NCBI GenBank assembly: GCA_035656095.1
Contig: DASRTE010000093.1
Location: forward strand, 8,369-72,368
Source: DASRTE01 sp035656095
Lineage (GTDB): Bacteria > Actinomycetota > Actinomycetes > Jiangellales > Jiangellaceae
DNA: 64,000 nt
Reading direction: 5' to 3'
Below are positions 1 to 8,615 of this stretch, one piece after another. Positions within the stretch are counted from its first letter, which is position 1. Each line of letters opens with the position of its first letter. Both the position numbers and the translations under genes were made by a program. The notes below the pieces were generated by a model. That model searched no databases, was not told where the DNA came from, and saw only the letters and a program-made list of their open reading frames with translations.

Positions 1-402
1 ATAGCGGCGCCAGATCGCCGAGAAGCGGGCGTCGAATCCATCCGGGGCGACCCCGACGAGGGGTACGCGGACGTCGTCGGGCAGGACGCCGGCCAGTCGG
101 TGCACGATCGCATCGTCGGGTGACCTCGTCGACCGCCCGGGAACGGCGAGCCAGGCGCTGTTCGGCACGTCGGCGTGGCAGACCTGTCCGCGAGCATGGA
201 CACCCGCATCGGTCCGGCCGGCGACGGTCAGCCTGGGCGGCGCGATCCTCAGGACCACGCCCAGGGCGTGTTCGAGCGTGCCCTGGACGGTGCGCCGTCC
301 GGGCTGGTCCGCCCAGCCGGCGAAGTCCGTGCCGTCGTAGCCGACGTCGAGACGGAGACGCACGAACCCGCCGCCACCGGGGCCGGTAGCGGCGGGCTGC
401 AT
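1..402 (-). CDS. truA: tRNA pseudouridine(38-40) synthase TruA (3-prime part missing)
   Basis: TruA isomerises uridines 38-40 in the anticodon arm of tRNAs to pseudouridine. I translated the open frame by hand from an ATG at 402-400: 134 codons are visible and it runs off the left edge, so roughly the C-terminal half is absent. Residues 61-70 read AGRTDAGVHA, the family signature, with the catalytic Asp at about 65; GYDGTDFAGW (21-30) is the usual N-terminal strand. It lies 15 nt after rplQ on the same strand, the usual truA position in actinobacteria, so it is probably the last gene of the alpha operon transcript. Confidence 0.9.
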   Translation of the reverse strand, partial: MQPAATGPGGGGFVRLRLDVGYDGTDFAGWADQPGRRTVQGTLEHALGVVLRIAPPRLTVAGRTDAGVHARGQVCHADVPNSAWLAVPGRSTRSPDDAIVHRLAGVLPDDVRVPLVGVAPDGFDARFSAIWRRY

Positions 403-417
403 GGACGGATCAGGCCG

Positions 418-1035
418 TCAGGCGTTCTCGGGCTTGGAGGAACCAGCAGCGTCGCCCTCGCCGGTCTCGTCGTCGGGTAGCTCGGCGAACTCGACGACAT
501 CGGTCTCCGCCGGGGCGACCGGCTCCTCCGCCGCGGAGTCCTCCGCGGCGACCGGCTCGTCGACCGGAGCCTCCTCGGCCGGCTCGGCTTCGACCGCCGT
601 GCTCGTGGGCACCGTCGGCGCTGCCTGCCGGGCTGCACGCCGGGTCGCTGCCTCGGCCTCCGCCACCGTCCGCTCGGCCAGCGGCTCGACCAACTCGATG
701 ACGGCCATCGGCGCGTTGTCACCCTGGCGTGGACCGATCTTCACGATCCGCGTGTAGCCACCGTTGCGGTTCTCGTACCTCGGACCGATCTCGGTGAACA
801 GGATGTGCACGACGCCCTTGTCGCCGATCGTGCTGGCCACCTGCCGGCGGGCGTGCAGATCGCCCCGCTTGGCCTTGGTGATCAGGCGCTCCGCGACCGG
901 ACGGAGGCGGCGAGCCCGGGTCTCCGTCGTGGTGATGCGGCCGTGCTCGAACAGCGCCGTGGCCAGGTTCGCCAGGATGTGGCGCTGGTGCGCCGGCGAG
1001 CCGCCGAGGCGGGCACCCTTGGTGGGGGTGGGCAT
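418..1035 (-). CDS. rplQ: 50S ribosomal protein L17, with long acidic tail
   Basis: L17 lines the outside of the peptide exit tunnel. The 205-aa product has a normal L17 core at about 1-117 (starting MPTPTKGARLGGSPAHQRH). An 88-residue Ala/Glu/Pro-rich acidic extension (about 118-205) follows, compared with the usual 115-130 aa of many bacteria. Such acidic tails are known in actinobacterial L17 and are probably disordered. The gene follows rpoA after 56 nt and precedes truA, as in the alpha operon. Confidence 0.97.
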   Translation of the reverse strand: MPTPTKGARLGGSPAHQRHILANLATALFEHGRITTTETRARRLRPVAERLITKAKRGDLHARRQVASTIGDKGVVHILFTEIGPRYENRNGGYTRIVKIGPRQGDNAPMAVIELVEPLAERTVAEAEAATRRAARQAAPTVPTSTAVEAEPAEEAPVDEPVAAEDSAAEEPVAPAETDVVEFAELPDDETGEGDAAGSSKPENA

Positions 1036-1091
1036 GATCTCTCCTCGAGTGAAGGTGGCTACGGGACGGCACCCGTCCCGTAGCCCCCAGG

Positions 1092-2105
1092 TCAGTACTG
1101 CTCGTCCTCGGCGTAGGACTGGTCCTCGTCGCCGTAGGTGTCCACGGCCGCCGCCGGGTCGAAGCCGGGCGCACCGTCCTTGAGCGCAAGGCCCATGGTG
1201 GCGAGCTTGGCCTTGACCTCGTCGATCGACTTCTGTCCGAAGTTGCGGATGTCGAGCAGGTCCGCCTCGCTGCGCGAGATGAGCTCCCCCACCGTGTGGA
1301 TGCCCTCGCGCTTGAGGCAGTTGTACGACCGGACGGTGAGCTGCAGGTCCTCGATCGGAAGCGCGAGGTCCGCGGCGAGCTGAGCGTCGACCGGCGACGG
1401 ACCGATCTCGATGCCCTCGGCGTCGACGTTGAGCTCGCGGGCGAGCCCGAACAGCTCGACCAGCGTGGTGCCGGCCGATGCGACGGCGTCGCGGGGACGC
1501 ATGGACGGCTTGGTCTCGACGTCGACGACGAGCTTGTCGAAGTCGGTTCGACCCTCGACCCGGGTGGCCTCGACCTTGTAGGTGACCTTGAGCACGGGCG
1601 AGTAGATCGAGTCGACCGGGATTCGGCCGATCTCGGCGTCGGCGCGCTTGTTCTGGACCGCGGACACGTAGCCGCGTCCGCGCTCCACGGTCAGCTCCAT
1701 CTCGAGCTTTCCCTTGCCGTTGAGCGTGGCGATGTGCAGGTCCGGGTTGTGCACCTCGACACCGGCGGGCGGTGCGATGTCGGCCGCCGTGACCGCGCCG
1801 GGGCCCTGCTTGCGCAGGTACATCGTGACCGGCTCGTCGTGCTCTGAGGAGACCACGAGCTCCTTGAGATTGAGGATGACGTCGGTGACGTCCTCCTTGA
1901 CCCCCGGGATGGTCGTGAACTCGTGCAGCACGCCGTCGATCCGGATCGAGGTGATCGCCGCACCGGGAATGGACGAGAGCAGGGTACGACGCAACGAGTT
2001 GCCGAGCGTGTAGCCGAATCCCGGCTCCAGCGGTTCGATGGTGAACCGGGACCGGGTCTCGTCGACCGGCTCCTCGGCGAGGTTGGGACGCTGGGTGATG
2101 AGCAC
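1092..2105 (-). CDS. rpoA: DNA-directed RNA polymerase subunit alpha
   Basis: The alpha subunit dimer nucleates assembly of RNA polymerase core. The 337-aa protein has the alpha N-terminal domain at about 1-230 (LAEEPVDETRSRFTIEPLEPGFGYTLGN region). A linker follows, then the C-terminal helix-hairpin-helix domain at about 255-320 containing LKREGIHTVGEL and LDIRNFGQKSIDEVK, which contacts UP-element DNA and activators. The last 25 residues are acidic. It sits between rpsD and rplQ in the alpha operon. The length is normal for the phylum. Confidence 0.98.
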   Translation of the reverse strand: MLITQRPNLAEEPVDETRSRFTIEPLEPGFGYTLGNSLRRTLLSSIPGAAITSIRIDGVLHEFTTIPGVKEDVTDVILNLKELVVSSEHDEPVTMYLRKQGPGAVTAADIAPPAGVEVHNPDLHIATLNGKGKLEMELTVERGRGYVSAVQNKRADAEIGRIPVDSIYSPVLKVTYKVEATRVEGRTDFDKLVVDVETKPSMRPRDAVASAGTTLVELFGLARELNVDAEGIEIGPSPVDAQLAADLALPIEDLQLTVRSYNCLKREGIHTVGELISRSEADLLDIRNFGQKSIDEVKAKLATMGLALKDGAPGFDPAAAVDTYGDEDQSYAEDEQY

Positions 2106-2251
2106 TGGTGTTTCCTCTCCGCGACGCCCGCTATATGACGGTCGCGACTAGTGGTCTGGTCGAGCTCCGGCACTCCGCTTCGCTCCGAGCCGGCACTCTC
2201 CAGAGGCTGGCATCCGGTCGGACACCAGGTCGGTTCGGGCCGAGCTTCGGG

Positions 2252-2857
2252 TCACTTCGAGTAGAGCTCGACGATGAGCTGCTCCTGGACCGGCGTGTCG
2301 ATCTGCTGCCGGACCGGGAGCTGGTGGACGAGGATGCGCATCTGCGCCGGCAGGACCTCCAGCCACGCCGGGACGGGACGTTCACCGAGGGTCTCCCGGG
2401 CGATGATGAACGGCGTCGTCTCCAGCGACTTGGTCCGGACGTCGATGACGTCGTGCGGCGCGACCCGGTAGGACGGAACGTCGACCTTCTGGCCGTTGAC
2501 CAGGAAATGACCATGGACGACGAGCTGCCGGGCATGCCGGCGGGTACGCGCCAGGCCGGCCCGGTAGACGACGTTGTCGAGCCGGGTCTCCAGGATCTGC
2601 AGCAACGCCTCGCCGGTCTTGCCCTGAGTCCTGTTGGCCTCCTCGTAGTAGCGGCGGAACTGCTTCTCGAGGATGCCGTAGGTGTAGCGCGCCTTCTGCT
2701 TCTCGTGCAGCTGGAGGCGGTACTCGCTCTCCTTCTGCCGGCCGCGTCCGTGCTGGCCGGGCGGGTAGGGACGCCGCTCGTAGGCCTTGTCGAAGCCGAC
2801 GAGGTCGACGCCCAGGCGGCGCGACTTCTTGGTGATGGGTCCGGTGTATCGGGCCAT
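2252..2857 (-). CDS. rpsD: 30S ribosomal protein S4 (zinc-free form)
   Basis: S4 binds the 5-prime domain of 16S rRNA and starts 30S assembly. The 201-aa protein begins MARYTGPITKKSRRLGVDL and lacks the N-terminal Cys cluster, so it is the C-minus (non-zinc) form. The S4 RNA-binding domain lies at about 90-155 (TRLDNVVYRAGLARTRRHARQ). A 146-nt gap separates it from rpoA; S4 is a known autoregulator of alpha operons in other bacteria, but I cannot show that here. Confidence 0.98.
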   Translation of the reverse strand: MARYTGPITKKSRRLGVDLVGFDKAYERRPYPPGQHGRGRQKESEYRLQLHEKQKARYTYGILEKQFRRYYEEANRTQGKTGEALLQILETRLDNVVYRAGLARTRRHARQLVVHGHFLVNGQKVDVPSYRVAPHDVIDVRTKSLETTPFIIARETLGERPVPAWLEVLPAQMRILVHQLPVRQQIDTPVQEQLIVELYSK

Positions 2858-2888
2858 GGTTCTCAGGTCTCCTGTCGGTCTCTGACGC

Positions 2889-3302
2889 TCAGACGCGGCG
2901 GCGCTTCGGCGGGCGGCAGCCGTTGTGCGCCTGCGGCGTCACGTCGGAGATCGTGCCCACCTCCAGGCCGACGGCCTGCAGCGAGCGGATGGCGGTCTCG
3001 CGGCCCGACCCCGGGCCCTTGACGAACACGTCGACCTTCCGCATGCCGTGTTCCTGCGCCCGGCGGGCGGCCGCTTCGGCGGCCATCTGCGCCGCGTACG
3101 GAGTGGACTTGCGCGAACCCTTGAACCCCACCTGGCCGGCGCTGGCCCACGAGATCACATTACCTTGCGGGTCGGTGATCGAGACGATCGTGTTGTTGAA
3201 CGTGCTCTTGATGTGCGCGACACCGTGAGCGATGTTCTTCTTCTCCTTGCGGCGCACCTTGGTGGTCCTGGCGCCCGTGGCCTGGCGGCTCTTGGGAGGC
3301 AT
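2889..3302 (-). CDS. rpsK: 30S ribosomal protein S11
   Basis: S11 forms part of the 30S platform next to the mRNA E site. The 137-aa protein has a basic N-terminal tail (MPPKSRQATGARTTKVRRKE). It continues with the conserved core FNNTIVSITDPQGNVISWAS and ends with the family signature NGCRPPKRRRV. It lies 31 nt before rpsD and 83 nt after rpsM in the alpha operon. Confidence 0.98.
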   Translation of the reverse strand: MPPKSRQATGARTTKVRRKEKKNIAHGVAHIKSTFNNTIVSITDPQGNVISWASAGQVGFKGSRKSTPYAAQMAAEAAARRAQEHGMRKVDVFVKGPGSGRETAIRSLQAVGLEVGTISDVTPQAHNGCRPPKRRRV

Positions 3303-3385
3303 CTGTGGCTGTGCTCCTGTCTGCGTTCTCTTCCGAGGTCGTGGTCAGCGGGGCGGCGGGAACGTGTGAGCGTGCCGCCGCGACG

Positions 3386-3763
3386 TCACTTGCCGGCCTT
3401 CTTCTTGCCGGCGACGGTCTTGCGCGGACCCTTGCGGGTGCGGGCATTCGTGTGCGTGCGCTGACCGCGGACGGGAAGACCGCGACGGTGCCGGATGCCC
3501 TGGTAGCTGCCGATCTCGACCTTGCGGCGGATGTCCGACTGGACCTCCCGGCGCAGGTCGCCTTCGATCTGGTAGTTGGTCTCGATCCAGTCGCGGAGCT
3601 TGACCAGATCCTCGTCGCCGAGATCGCGGACACGCAGGTCGGGGCTGACCCCGGTCTGCTGGAGCGTCTCGAGTGCGCGGGTGCGGCCGATGCCGAAGAT
3701 GTAGGTGAGGGCGACCTCCATGCGCTTGTCGCGCGGGAGATCGACGCCGACGAGTCGGGCCAT
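3386..3763 (-). CDS. rpsM: 30S ribosomal protein S13
   Basis: S13 sits in the 30S head and contacts the 50S subunit and P-site tRNA. The 125-aa product starts MARLVGVDLPRDKRMEVAL and contains the helix-two-turn-helix GIGRTRALETLQQTGV and the RGLPVRGQRTHTNARTRKG segment before a Lys-rich tail. It follows rpmJ after a 153-nt intergenic stretch that holds two hairpins (see the separate entry), so it may have its own regulation. Confidence 0.98.
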   Translation of the reverse strand: MARLVGVDLPRDKRMEVALTYIFGIGRTRALETLQQTGVSPDLRVRDLGDEDLVKLRDWIETNYQIEGDLRREVQSDIRRKVEIGSYQGIRHRRGLPVRGQRTHTNARTRKGPRKTVAGKKKAGK

Positions 3764-3810
3764 GTGGCTCGTGTTCTCCTAGGTTGGCGGAGGTGTCCGG
3801 CGCACCGCGT

Positions 3811-3876
3811 CCCACCGCGTCGGTAGCGGTGGGCCCCGGCCTCCGTCCCGGGGGTGGCCTCCGCACGGGGCGGAGG
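3811..3876 (-). other. Two adjacent hairpins in the rpmJ-rpsM intergenic region
   Basis: Two inverted repeats lie in the 153-nt leader of rpsM: an 8-bp stem (3811-3818 with 3826-3833, CCCACCGC/GCGGTGGG) and a 7-bp stem (3858-3864 with 3870-3876, CCTCCGC/GCGGAGG). The first lies about 50-70 nt before the rpsM start. They could be a leader control element or processing sites. A role in S4 autoregulation is only an analogy with other bacteria. Confidence 0.4.
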
Positions 3877-3916
3877 TGCAGGTGCGTTGTTCAGATGTCG
3901 GGCGACGCGTGCGGGC

Positions 3917-4030
3917 TCAGCCCTGGCGCTGCTTGTGGCGCAGGTTCTCGCAGATCACCATGACCCGGCCGTGGCGACGGATCACCTTGCACTTGTCGCA
4001 GATCGGCTTGACGCTCGGCTTGACCTTCAT
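3917..4030 (-). CDS. rpmJ: 50S ribosomal protein L36 (zinc form)
   Basis: L36 is the smallest 50S protein. I read this 37-aa gene directly from the sequence: it starts MKVKPSVKQICDKCKVIRRH and ends RHKQRQG. Cys11, Cys14, Cys27 and His32 form the zinc ribbon of the C-plus form. The gene follows infA by 49 nt and precedes rpsM, the standard infA-rpmJ-rpsM order. It is too short for ordinary ORF cut-offs but is unambiguous. Confidence 0.97.
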   Translation of the reverse strand: MKVKPSVKPICDKCKVIRRHGRVMVICENLRHKQRQG

Positions 4031-4079
4031 CGATCTCTCCGTCGGGCGTGCGCGAGGGCTCGCCCTCGACGTCGTGGAT

Positions 4080-4301
<222 letters not shown>

Positions 4302-4443
4302 AGCCTCCGCGCTTCTGTCGGTGGTTGACTGCTGGGTTCAGCCGCACTGCCGTCGTAGCGACCAGCCCGCCCGCGCACCCCTGTCCTGTGGAAGGGACCA
4401 GCCGCGGGGCACGACGAAACAGGCCACAGTGGGCCGACTGAGA

Positions 4444-4449
4444 AGTTTA
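4444..4449 (-). promoter_or_regulatory. infA: Candidate -10 element upstream of infA
   Basis: On the minus strand a TAAACT hexamer (fits TANNNT) sits in a locally AT-rich patch about 145 nt before the infA ATG. A TTGGCG-like -35 lies about 19 nt further upstream, which is a loose spacing. There is no terminator between the DUF1707 gene and this point, so read-through from map is also possible. Confidence 0.35.
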
Positions 4450-4485
4450 CGCCACGACCGGGCTCCGACGCCAAACGGCGAGAGT

Positions 4486-4941
4486 TCACCCTGCCTTGCG
4501 GCGGCGCACCTCGCGCTCGGCGGCCGTCCAGACGCCGAGCAGTGCGCCCCAGGGGCCGGCCACCCACATCGGCCAGAAATAGGCAGGCTCCGGGCCGCTG
4601 ATGGACACCAGGAACCAGACCACGAGGTTGATGGCGACCGCACAGCCCCACAGCCACCAGTTCACGACGAGGAAGCCGCTCATCCCCGAGCGGGGCTTCG
4701 CCGGCTGAGCGGTCTTCGCGGCAGGAGGCTGCACCGGCCGCGGCGACACCTGCCGCTGCGGCGGCGGAATGTCGGCCACGAGCCGATCGAGCTCGCGGTA
4801 GGTCTGTGCCTGGAAGGCCGCACCGATCCGCTCGAGGAGCTCGTCCTGGGGAAGCCGGCCTTCGGCGTGCGCGTCGCGCAGGACGGCCGAGATCCGCTCC
4901 CGGTCCGCGTCGGATGCGCGCATCTCCGGTGGCTCGACCAT
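4486..4941 (-). CDS. DUF1707 and 2TM-domain membrane protein
   Basis: A 151-aa protein of unknown function. Residues about 5-60 match the actinobacterial DUF1707 pattern (MRASDADRERISAVLRDAHA, then GRLPQDELLERI and YRELDRLVADIP). A Pro/Ala-rich linker follows. About 87-145 hold two hydrophobic segments (FLVVNWWLWGCAVAINLVVW and WPMWVAGPWGALLGVW) joined by a short loop, then a basic tail RREVRRRKAG-like end. DUF1707 is usually an N-terminal add-on of small membrane proteins; the function is not known. It sits between map and infA on the same strand, 143 nt after map. Confidence 0.8.
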   Translation of the reverse strand: MVEPPEMRASDADRERISAVLRDAHAEGRLPQDELLERIGAAFQAQTYRELDRLVADIPPPQRQVSPRPVQPPAAKTAQPAKPRSGMSGFLVVNWWLWGCAVAINLVVWFLVSISGPEPAYFWPMWVAGPWGALLGVWTAAEREVRRRKAG

Positions 4942-5084
4942 GAGAGTCAGTATCGCCGAGGGTCATCCCTGACCGCCATCCGGGATTCCCCCGGAATTGC
5001 CCTTCGACATGTGGCTGGTTCTGAACCCCTCGTCGGCGCCTGAGACGTCCTGTGCCCGCCACATGATGGCGCGGCTGGTCACTG

Positions 5085-5927
5085 TCAGGGTGTCGCCTGC
5101 GTGGGGACGCCGAGGGAGGTGAGCTGCGAGGCCCCGCCGTCGAGCGCGGTGAGTACCCATGGGCCGTTCTCGGTGACGGCGACCGTGTGCTCGAAGTGCG
5201 CGGACAGCGAGCCGTCCGCGGTCGACACCGTCCACCCGTCGTCCTGCAGCACCGTCTCCGGCCCGCCGACGTTGACCATCGGCTCGATCGCGAGCACGAT
5301 CCCGGGCACCAGTCTCGGCCCCCGAGCCCGGGTGCGGTAGTTGAGCACGTGCGGGTCCTGGTGCATCTCGGTGCCGATCCCGTGCCCGCCGTACTCGGCA
5401 ACGATGCCGTAGTCACCCTGGCCGCGCACGTGGTCCTCGACCGCGCCGCCGACGTCGCGCAACCGGCGACCGGCCTGAAGCGATGCGATGCCCGCCCACA
5501 ACGCGTCGGCACAGACCCCGAGCAGGCGTGCGGCCTGCTCACTCACCCGGCCGACCGGCAAGGTCACGGCCGCGTCGCCGTGCCAGCCGTCGAGGATCGC
5601 CCCGCAGTCGACGGAGACGACGTCGCCCTCGACCAGCCGCCGCTCGCTCGGGATGCCGTGAACGATCTCGTCGTTGACCGAGGCACAGATGGTGGCCGGG
5701 AACGAGTTGCGGCCGGGGCCGGGACGCACGTATCCGACCCCGGGCAGGTAGTGGAGGAAGGAGGGGATGGCGCCGCGGGCCCGGATCTCGCGCTCGGCGA
5801 CGGCGTCGAGTTCGAGCAGGGTCACGCCCGGGGCAACGGCGGCGCGCACGGCTTCCAACGCCTCGGCGACCACCAACCCCGCCAGCCGCATTGCGGCCAC
5901 CTCGGCCTCGGTCTTGAGCTGGATCAT
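5085..5927 (-). CDS. map: Type I methionine aminopeptidase
   Basis: This enzyme removes the initiator Met from nascent proteins with small second residues. The 280-aa protein has the pita-bread fold residues: His90, Asp107 (SVDCGA), Asp118 (WHGDAA), His182 (GGHGIGTEMH), Glu215 (AIEPMV) and Glu246 (HFEHTVAV), the five metal ligands and a catalytic His. Its ATG overlaps the adk stop by 4 nt (ATGA), which argues for translational coupling at the end of the spc operon. The length is normal. Confidence 0.97.
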   Translation of the reverse strand: MIQLKTEAEVAAMRLAGLVVAEALEAVRAAVAPGVTLLELDAVAEREIRARGAIPSFLHYLPGVGYVRPGPGRNSFPATICASVNDEIVHGIPSERRLVEGDVVSVDCGAILDGWHGDAAVTLPVGRVSEQAARLLGVCADALWAGIASLQAGRRLRDVGGAVEDHVRGQGDYGIVAEYGGHGIGTEMHQDPHVLNYRTRARGPRLVPGIVLAIEPMVNVGGPETVLQDDGWTVSTADGSLSAHFEHTVAVTENGPWVLTALDGGASQLTSLGVPTQATP

Positions 5928-6580
5928 GCCCGCCCGGCCGCGCCGTCGACGGAGGACTGCACGCCCGAAGCCGCACCGGTGGCACCCGAGGCCGGTTCGG
6001 CGGCTTCGGCGCCGTCGTCGGTCGCCGCCGCCAGCATGCGTGCCGCGACCTCGTCGATCGCGCCCATGCCGTCGACGCGGACCAGCAGGCCGCGCCGTTC
6101 GTACTCGGCGGCGAGCGGAGCCGTCTGCTCGGCGAACAGTCTCAGCCGGTGTCGGATGATCTCCTCGTCGTCGTCGTGGCGCCCTTCGGCACCGGCCCGC
6201 CGCTTCAGCCGGCCCACGACCTCCTCCACGTCGACGGTCAGCAGCAGAACGCGATCCAGTTCGACGTCCTGCGCGGTCAGCACCTCGTCGAGGAACTCGA
6301 CCTGTGGCACGGTCCGCGGATAGCCATCGAGGATGAACCCGCGGACGGCATCGGCCTCGGTCAGCCGGGACCTCACCATCTCGTTGGTCACCGAGTCGGG
6401 AACGTAGTGGCCGCGCTCCATGTACGTCTCGGCCTCGCGACCCAGCGGGGTACCGGCAGCGACGTGCTCACGGAAGATGTCGCCGGTCGAGATCGCCGGG
6501 ATGCCGAGGTGGCGTGCTACGACTGCCGCCTGGGTACCTTTGCCCGAGCCAGGCGGACCCATGAGCAGAAGTCGCCTCAC
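5924..6580 (-). CDS. adk: Adenylate kinase
   Basis: The enzyme interconverts ATP plus AMP and 2 ADP. I placed the start at the GTG at 6580, whose GTGA overlaps the secY stop, giving 218 aa. The P-loop GPPGSGKGTQ is at residues 8-17, the AMP-binding STGDIFREHV and the hinge DGYPRT follow. The LID is the short form without zinc Cys residues (RRAGAEGRHDDDEEI). The C-terminus has an extra Ala/Gly-rich tail of about 35 residues. The open frame continues upstream inside secY in a different phase, so longer starts are artefacts. Confidence 0.96.
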   Translation of the reverse strand: MRRLLLMGPPGSGKGTQAAVVARHLGIPAISTGDIFREHVAAGTPLGREAETYMERGHYVPDSVTNEMVRSRLTEADAVRGFILDGYPRTVPQVEFLDEVLTAQDVELDRVLLLTVDVEEVVGRLKRRAGAEGRHDDDEEIIRHRLRLFAEQTAPLAAEYERRGLLVRVDGMGAIDEVAARMLAAATDDGAEAAEPASGATGAASGVQSSVDGAAGRA

Positions 6581-7866
6581 CGAAGGAAGCCCTCGTAGTT
6601 CCTCTGCTGTAGCTGGCTCTCGATCTGCTGGACGGTCTGCAGCCCGACACCCACCATGATCAAGATGCTGGTTCCGCCGAACGGGAAGTTCTGGTTCGCG
6701 TTGATCAGCACGAACGCCACCAGCGGAACCAGCGAGATCAACCCGAGATAGACCGAACCGGGTGCGGTGAGCCGGGTGAGGACGTAGTCGAGGTACTCCT
6801 CCGTGGGCCGGCCGGCCCGGATGCCGGGGATGAAGCCGCCGTACTTCTTCATGTTGTCGGCGACGTCCTTCGGGTTGAACGTGATCGACACGTAGAAGTA
6901 GGTGAAGAACACGATCAACGCGAAGAACGTGATCATGTAGATCCAGTTGTCGCCCTGGGCGAAGTTGGCCTGGATCCACACCCCCCAGCCGGACTCCTGG
7001 TTGAACTGGCTGAACAGCAGCGGCAGGTACAGCAGCGACGAGGCGAAGATGACCGGGATGATGCCGGCCTGATTGATCTTCAGCGGGATGTACGTGGACG
7101 AGCCGCCGTACATCCTCCGCCCGACCATCCGCTTCGCGTACTGCACCGGGATGCGGCGCTGGGACTGCTCGACGAAGACCACCAGGGCGACGATCACGAG
7201 CCCCACCAGGCAGACGATGGTGAACGTCGGCCAGCCCTGCTCGACCCGGATCTGCCAGAGCGCGCTGGGGAACGTGGCGATGATCTGCGTGAAGATCAGC
7301 AGGGACATGCCGTTGCCGACGCCTCGATCGGTGATCAACTCGCCCAGCCACATGATCACCGCTGTGCCGGCGGTCATGACGAGGACCATGAGGGCGATCG
7401 TCGCGATCGAGTCGTCGGGCAGGATCTCCTCGGGACAGTTCGGGAACAGCTGCCCGCTGCGGGCCAGGGAGATGATCGTCGTCGCCTGCAGTACCGCGAG
7501 GCCGATGGTCAGGTAGCGCGTGTACTGGGTGATCTTGGTCTGACCGGCCTGCCCCTCCTTCTTCAGGGCCTCCAACCGTGGAATCACCACCGTCAGCAGC
7601 TGCAGGATGATGCTCGCCGTGATGTAGGGCATGATGCCCAGCGCGAACACCGCCAGCTGGAGCAAAGCTCCACCCGAGAACAGGTTGAGCATGCCGTAGA
7701 CGCCCGTGGTGCCCACCTGTTCGACGCAGGTGTTGACCGCCTGCACGTCGATCCCGGGTGTAGGGACGACCGAACCCAGCCGGAACAGGACGATGATGCC
7801 GAGTGTGAACAGCATCTTCCGGCGCAGGTCGGGTGTCCGAAACGCCCGAGCGAACGCGGTGAGCAC
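6577..7866 (-). CDS. secY: Preprotein translocase subunit SecY
   Basis: SecY is the channel subunit of the SecYEG translocon in the cytoplasmic membrane. The 429-aa protein begins MLTAFARAFRTPDLRRKMLF. It shows about ten transmembrane segments, the plug/TM2 region YGMLNLFSGGALLQLAVFAL and the conserved cytosolic loop GGFIPGIRAGRPTEEYLDYV. Its partner secE lies at the other end of this cluster (36092). It is separated from rplO by 112 nt and is translationally coupled to adk. Confidence 0.98.
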   Translation of the reverse strand: MLTAFARAFRTPDLRRKMLFTLGIIVLFRLGSVVPTPGIDVQAVNTCVEQVGTTGVYGMLNLFSGGALLQLAVFALGIMPYITASIILQLLTVVIPRLEALKKEGQAGQTKITQYTRYLTIGLAVLQATTIISLARSGQLFPNCPEEILPDDSIATIALMVLVMTAGTAVIMWLGELITDRGVGNGMSLLIFTQIIATFPSALWQIRVEQGWPTFTIVCLVGLVIVALVVFVEQSQRRIPVQYAKRMVGRRMYGGSSTYIPLKINQAGIIPVIFASSLLYLPLLFSQFNQESGWGVWIQANFAQGDNWIYMITFFALIVFFTYFYVSITFNPKDVADNMKKYGGFIPGIRAGRPTEEYLDYVLTRLTAPGSVYLGLISLVPLVAFVLINANQNFPFGGTSILIMVGVGLQTVQQIESQLQQRNYEGFLR

Positions 7867-7978
7867 TTGATGGCCTCCTGCGCGCCACCCGAGCGGTGGC
7901 GCGGTGGTGCGGACGGGTCGGCCGAGCCGACGCGGTTGTCATGTGGTCTCGTGACGATAACAGCCCGGGCGCCGGTGG

Positions 7979-8431
7979 TCAGAGCTCGGTGGTCGAGCCA
8001 CCCGCCGACGTGATCTTCTCCTTCGCCGAGATGGAGAACGCGTGCGCGCTCACCTGCAGGGCGACGGAGACCTCGCCCGCGCCGAGGACCTTGACCGGGC
8101 GACCGGCCCGCACGGCGCCCTTGGTGACCAGATCCTCGACCGTGACGTCGCCGCCGTTGGGATAGAGCGAGACGAGCCGGTCCAGGTTGACGACCTGGTA
8201 CTCCACCCGGAACGGGTTACGGAAGCCCTTGAGCTTGGGCAGCCGCATGTGCAGCGGCATCTGCCCGCCCTCGAAGCGGGCCGACACGGTGCCGCGGGCC
8301 TTGCTGCCCTTGGTTCCGCGCCCGGCGGTCTTGCCCCTGGCACCGGCCTCGCCGCGACCGACGCGGGTCTTGGCGGTCTTGGCACCCGGCGCTGGCCGCA
8401 GGTGGTGGGGCTTGAGTGGCGAGTCAGCCAT
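7979..8431 (-). CDS. rplO: 50S ribosomal protein L15
   Basis: L15 is a late-assembling 50S protein. The 150-aa protein shows the Gly/Arg/Lys-rich N-terminal extension (KTRVGRGEAGARGKTAGRG) and the conserved EGGQMPLHMRLPKLKGF motif. It follows rpmD with a 1-nt gap, in the normal rpsE-rpmD-rplO-secY order of the spc operon. Confidence 0.98.
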   Translation of the reverse strand: MADSPLKPHHLRPAPGAKTAKTRVGRGEAGARGKTAGRGTKGSKARGTVSARFEGGQMPLHMRLPKLKGFRNPFRVEYQVVNLDRLVSLYPNGGDVTVEDLVTKGAVRAGRPVKVLGAGEVSVALQVSAHAFSISAKEKITSAGGSTTEL

Positions 8432-8432
8432 G

Positions 8433-8615
8433 TCAGTCGACCTCCTCGACGGTGACCAGATGGGCCACGGTCGCGACCATGCCGCGGATCTCGGGCCGGT
8501 CCTCCTTGACGACCTCGTCGCGGATGCGCTTGAGGCCCAGCGAGCGCAGGGTCTCGCGCTGCGACGACGTGCCGCCGATGACGCTCTTGATCTGACGAAC
8601 CTTCAGCCGGCTCAC
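8433..8615 (-). CDS. rpmD: 50S ribosomal protein L30
   Basis: A 60-aa L30 (MSRLKVRQIKSVIGGTSSQR start), the usual size for the bacterial short form. The signature LRSLGLKRIRDEVVKEDRPE spans about 23-43. It starts with GTG, and this GTGA overlaps the rpsE stop codon by 4 nt. It is the standard small gene between rpsE and rplO. Confidence 0.97.
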   Translation of the reverse strand: MSRLKVRQIKSVIGGTSSQRETLRSLGLKRIRDEVVKEDRPEIRGMVATVAHLVTVEEVD

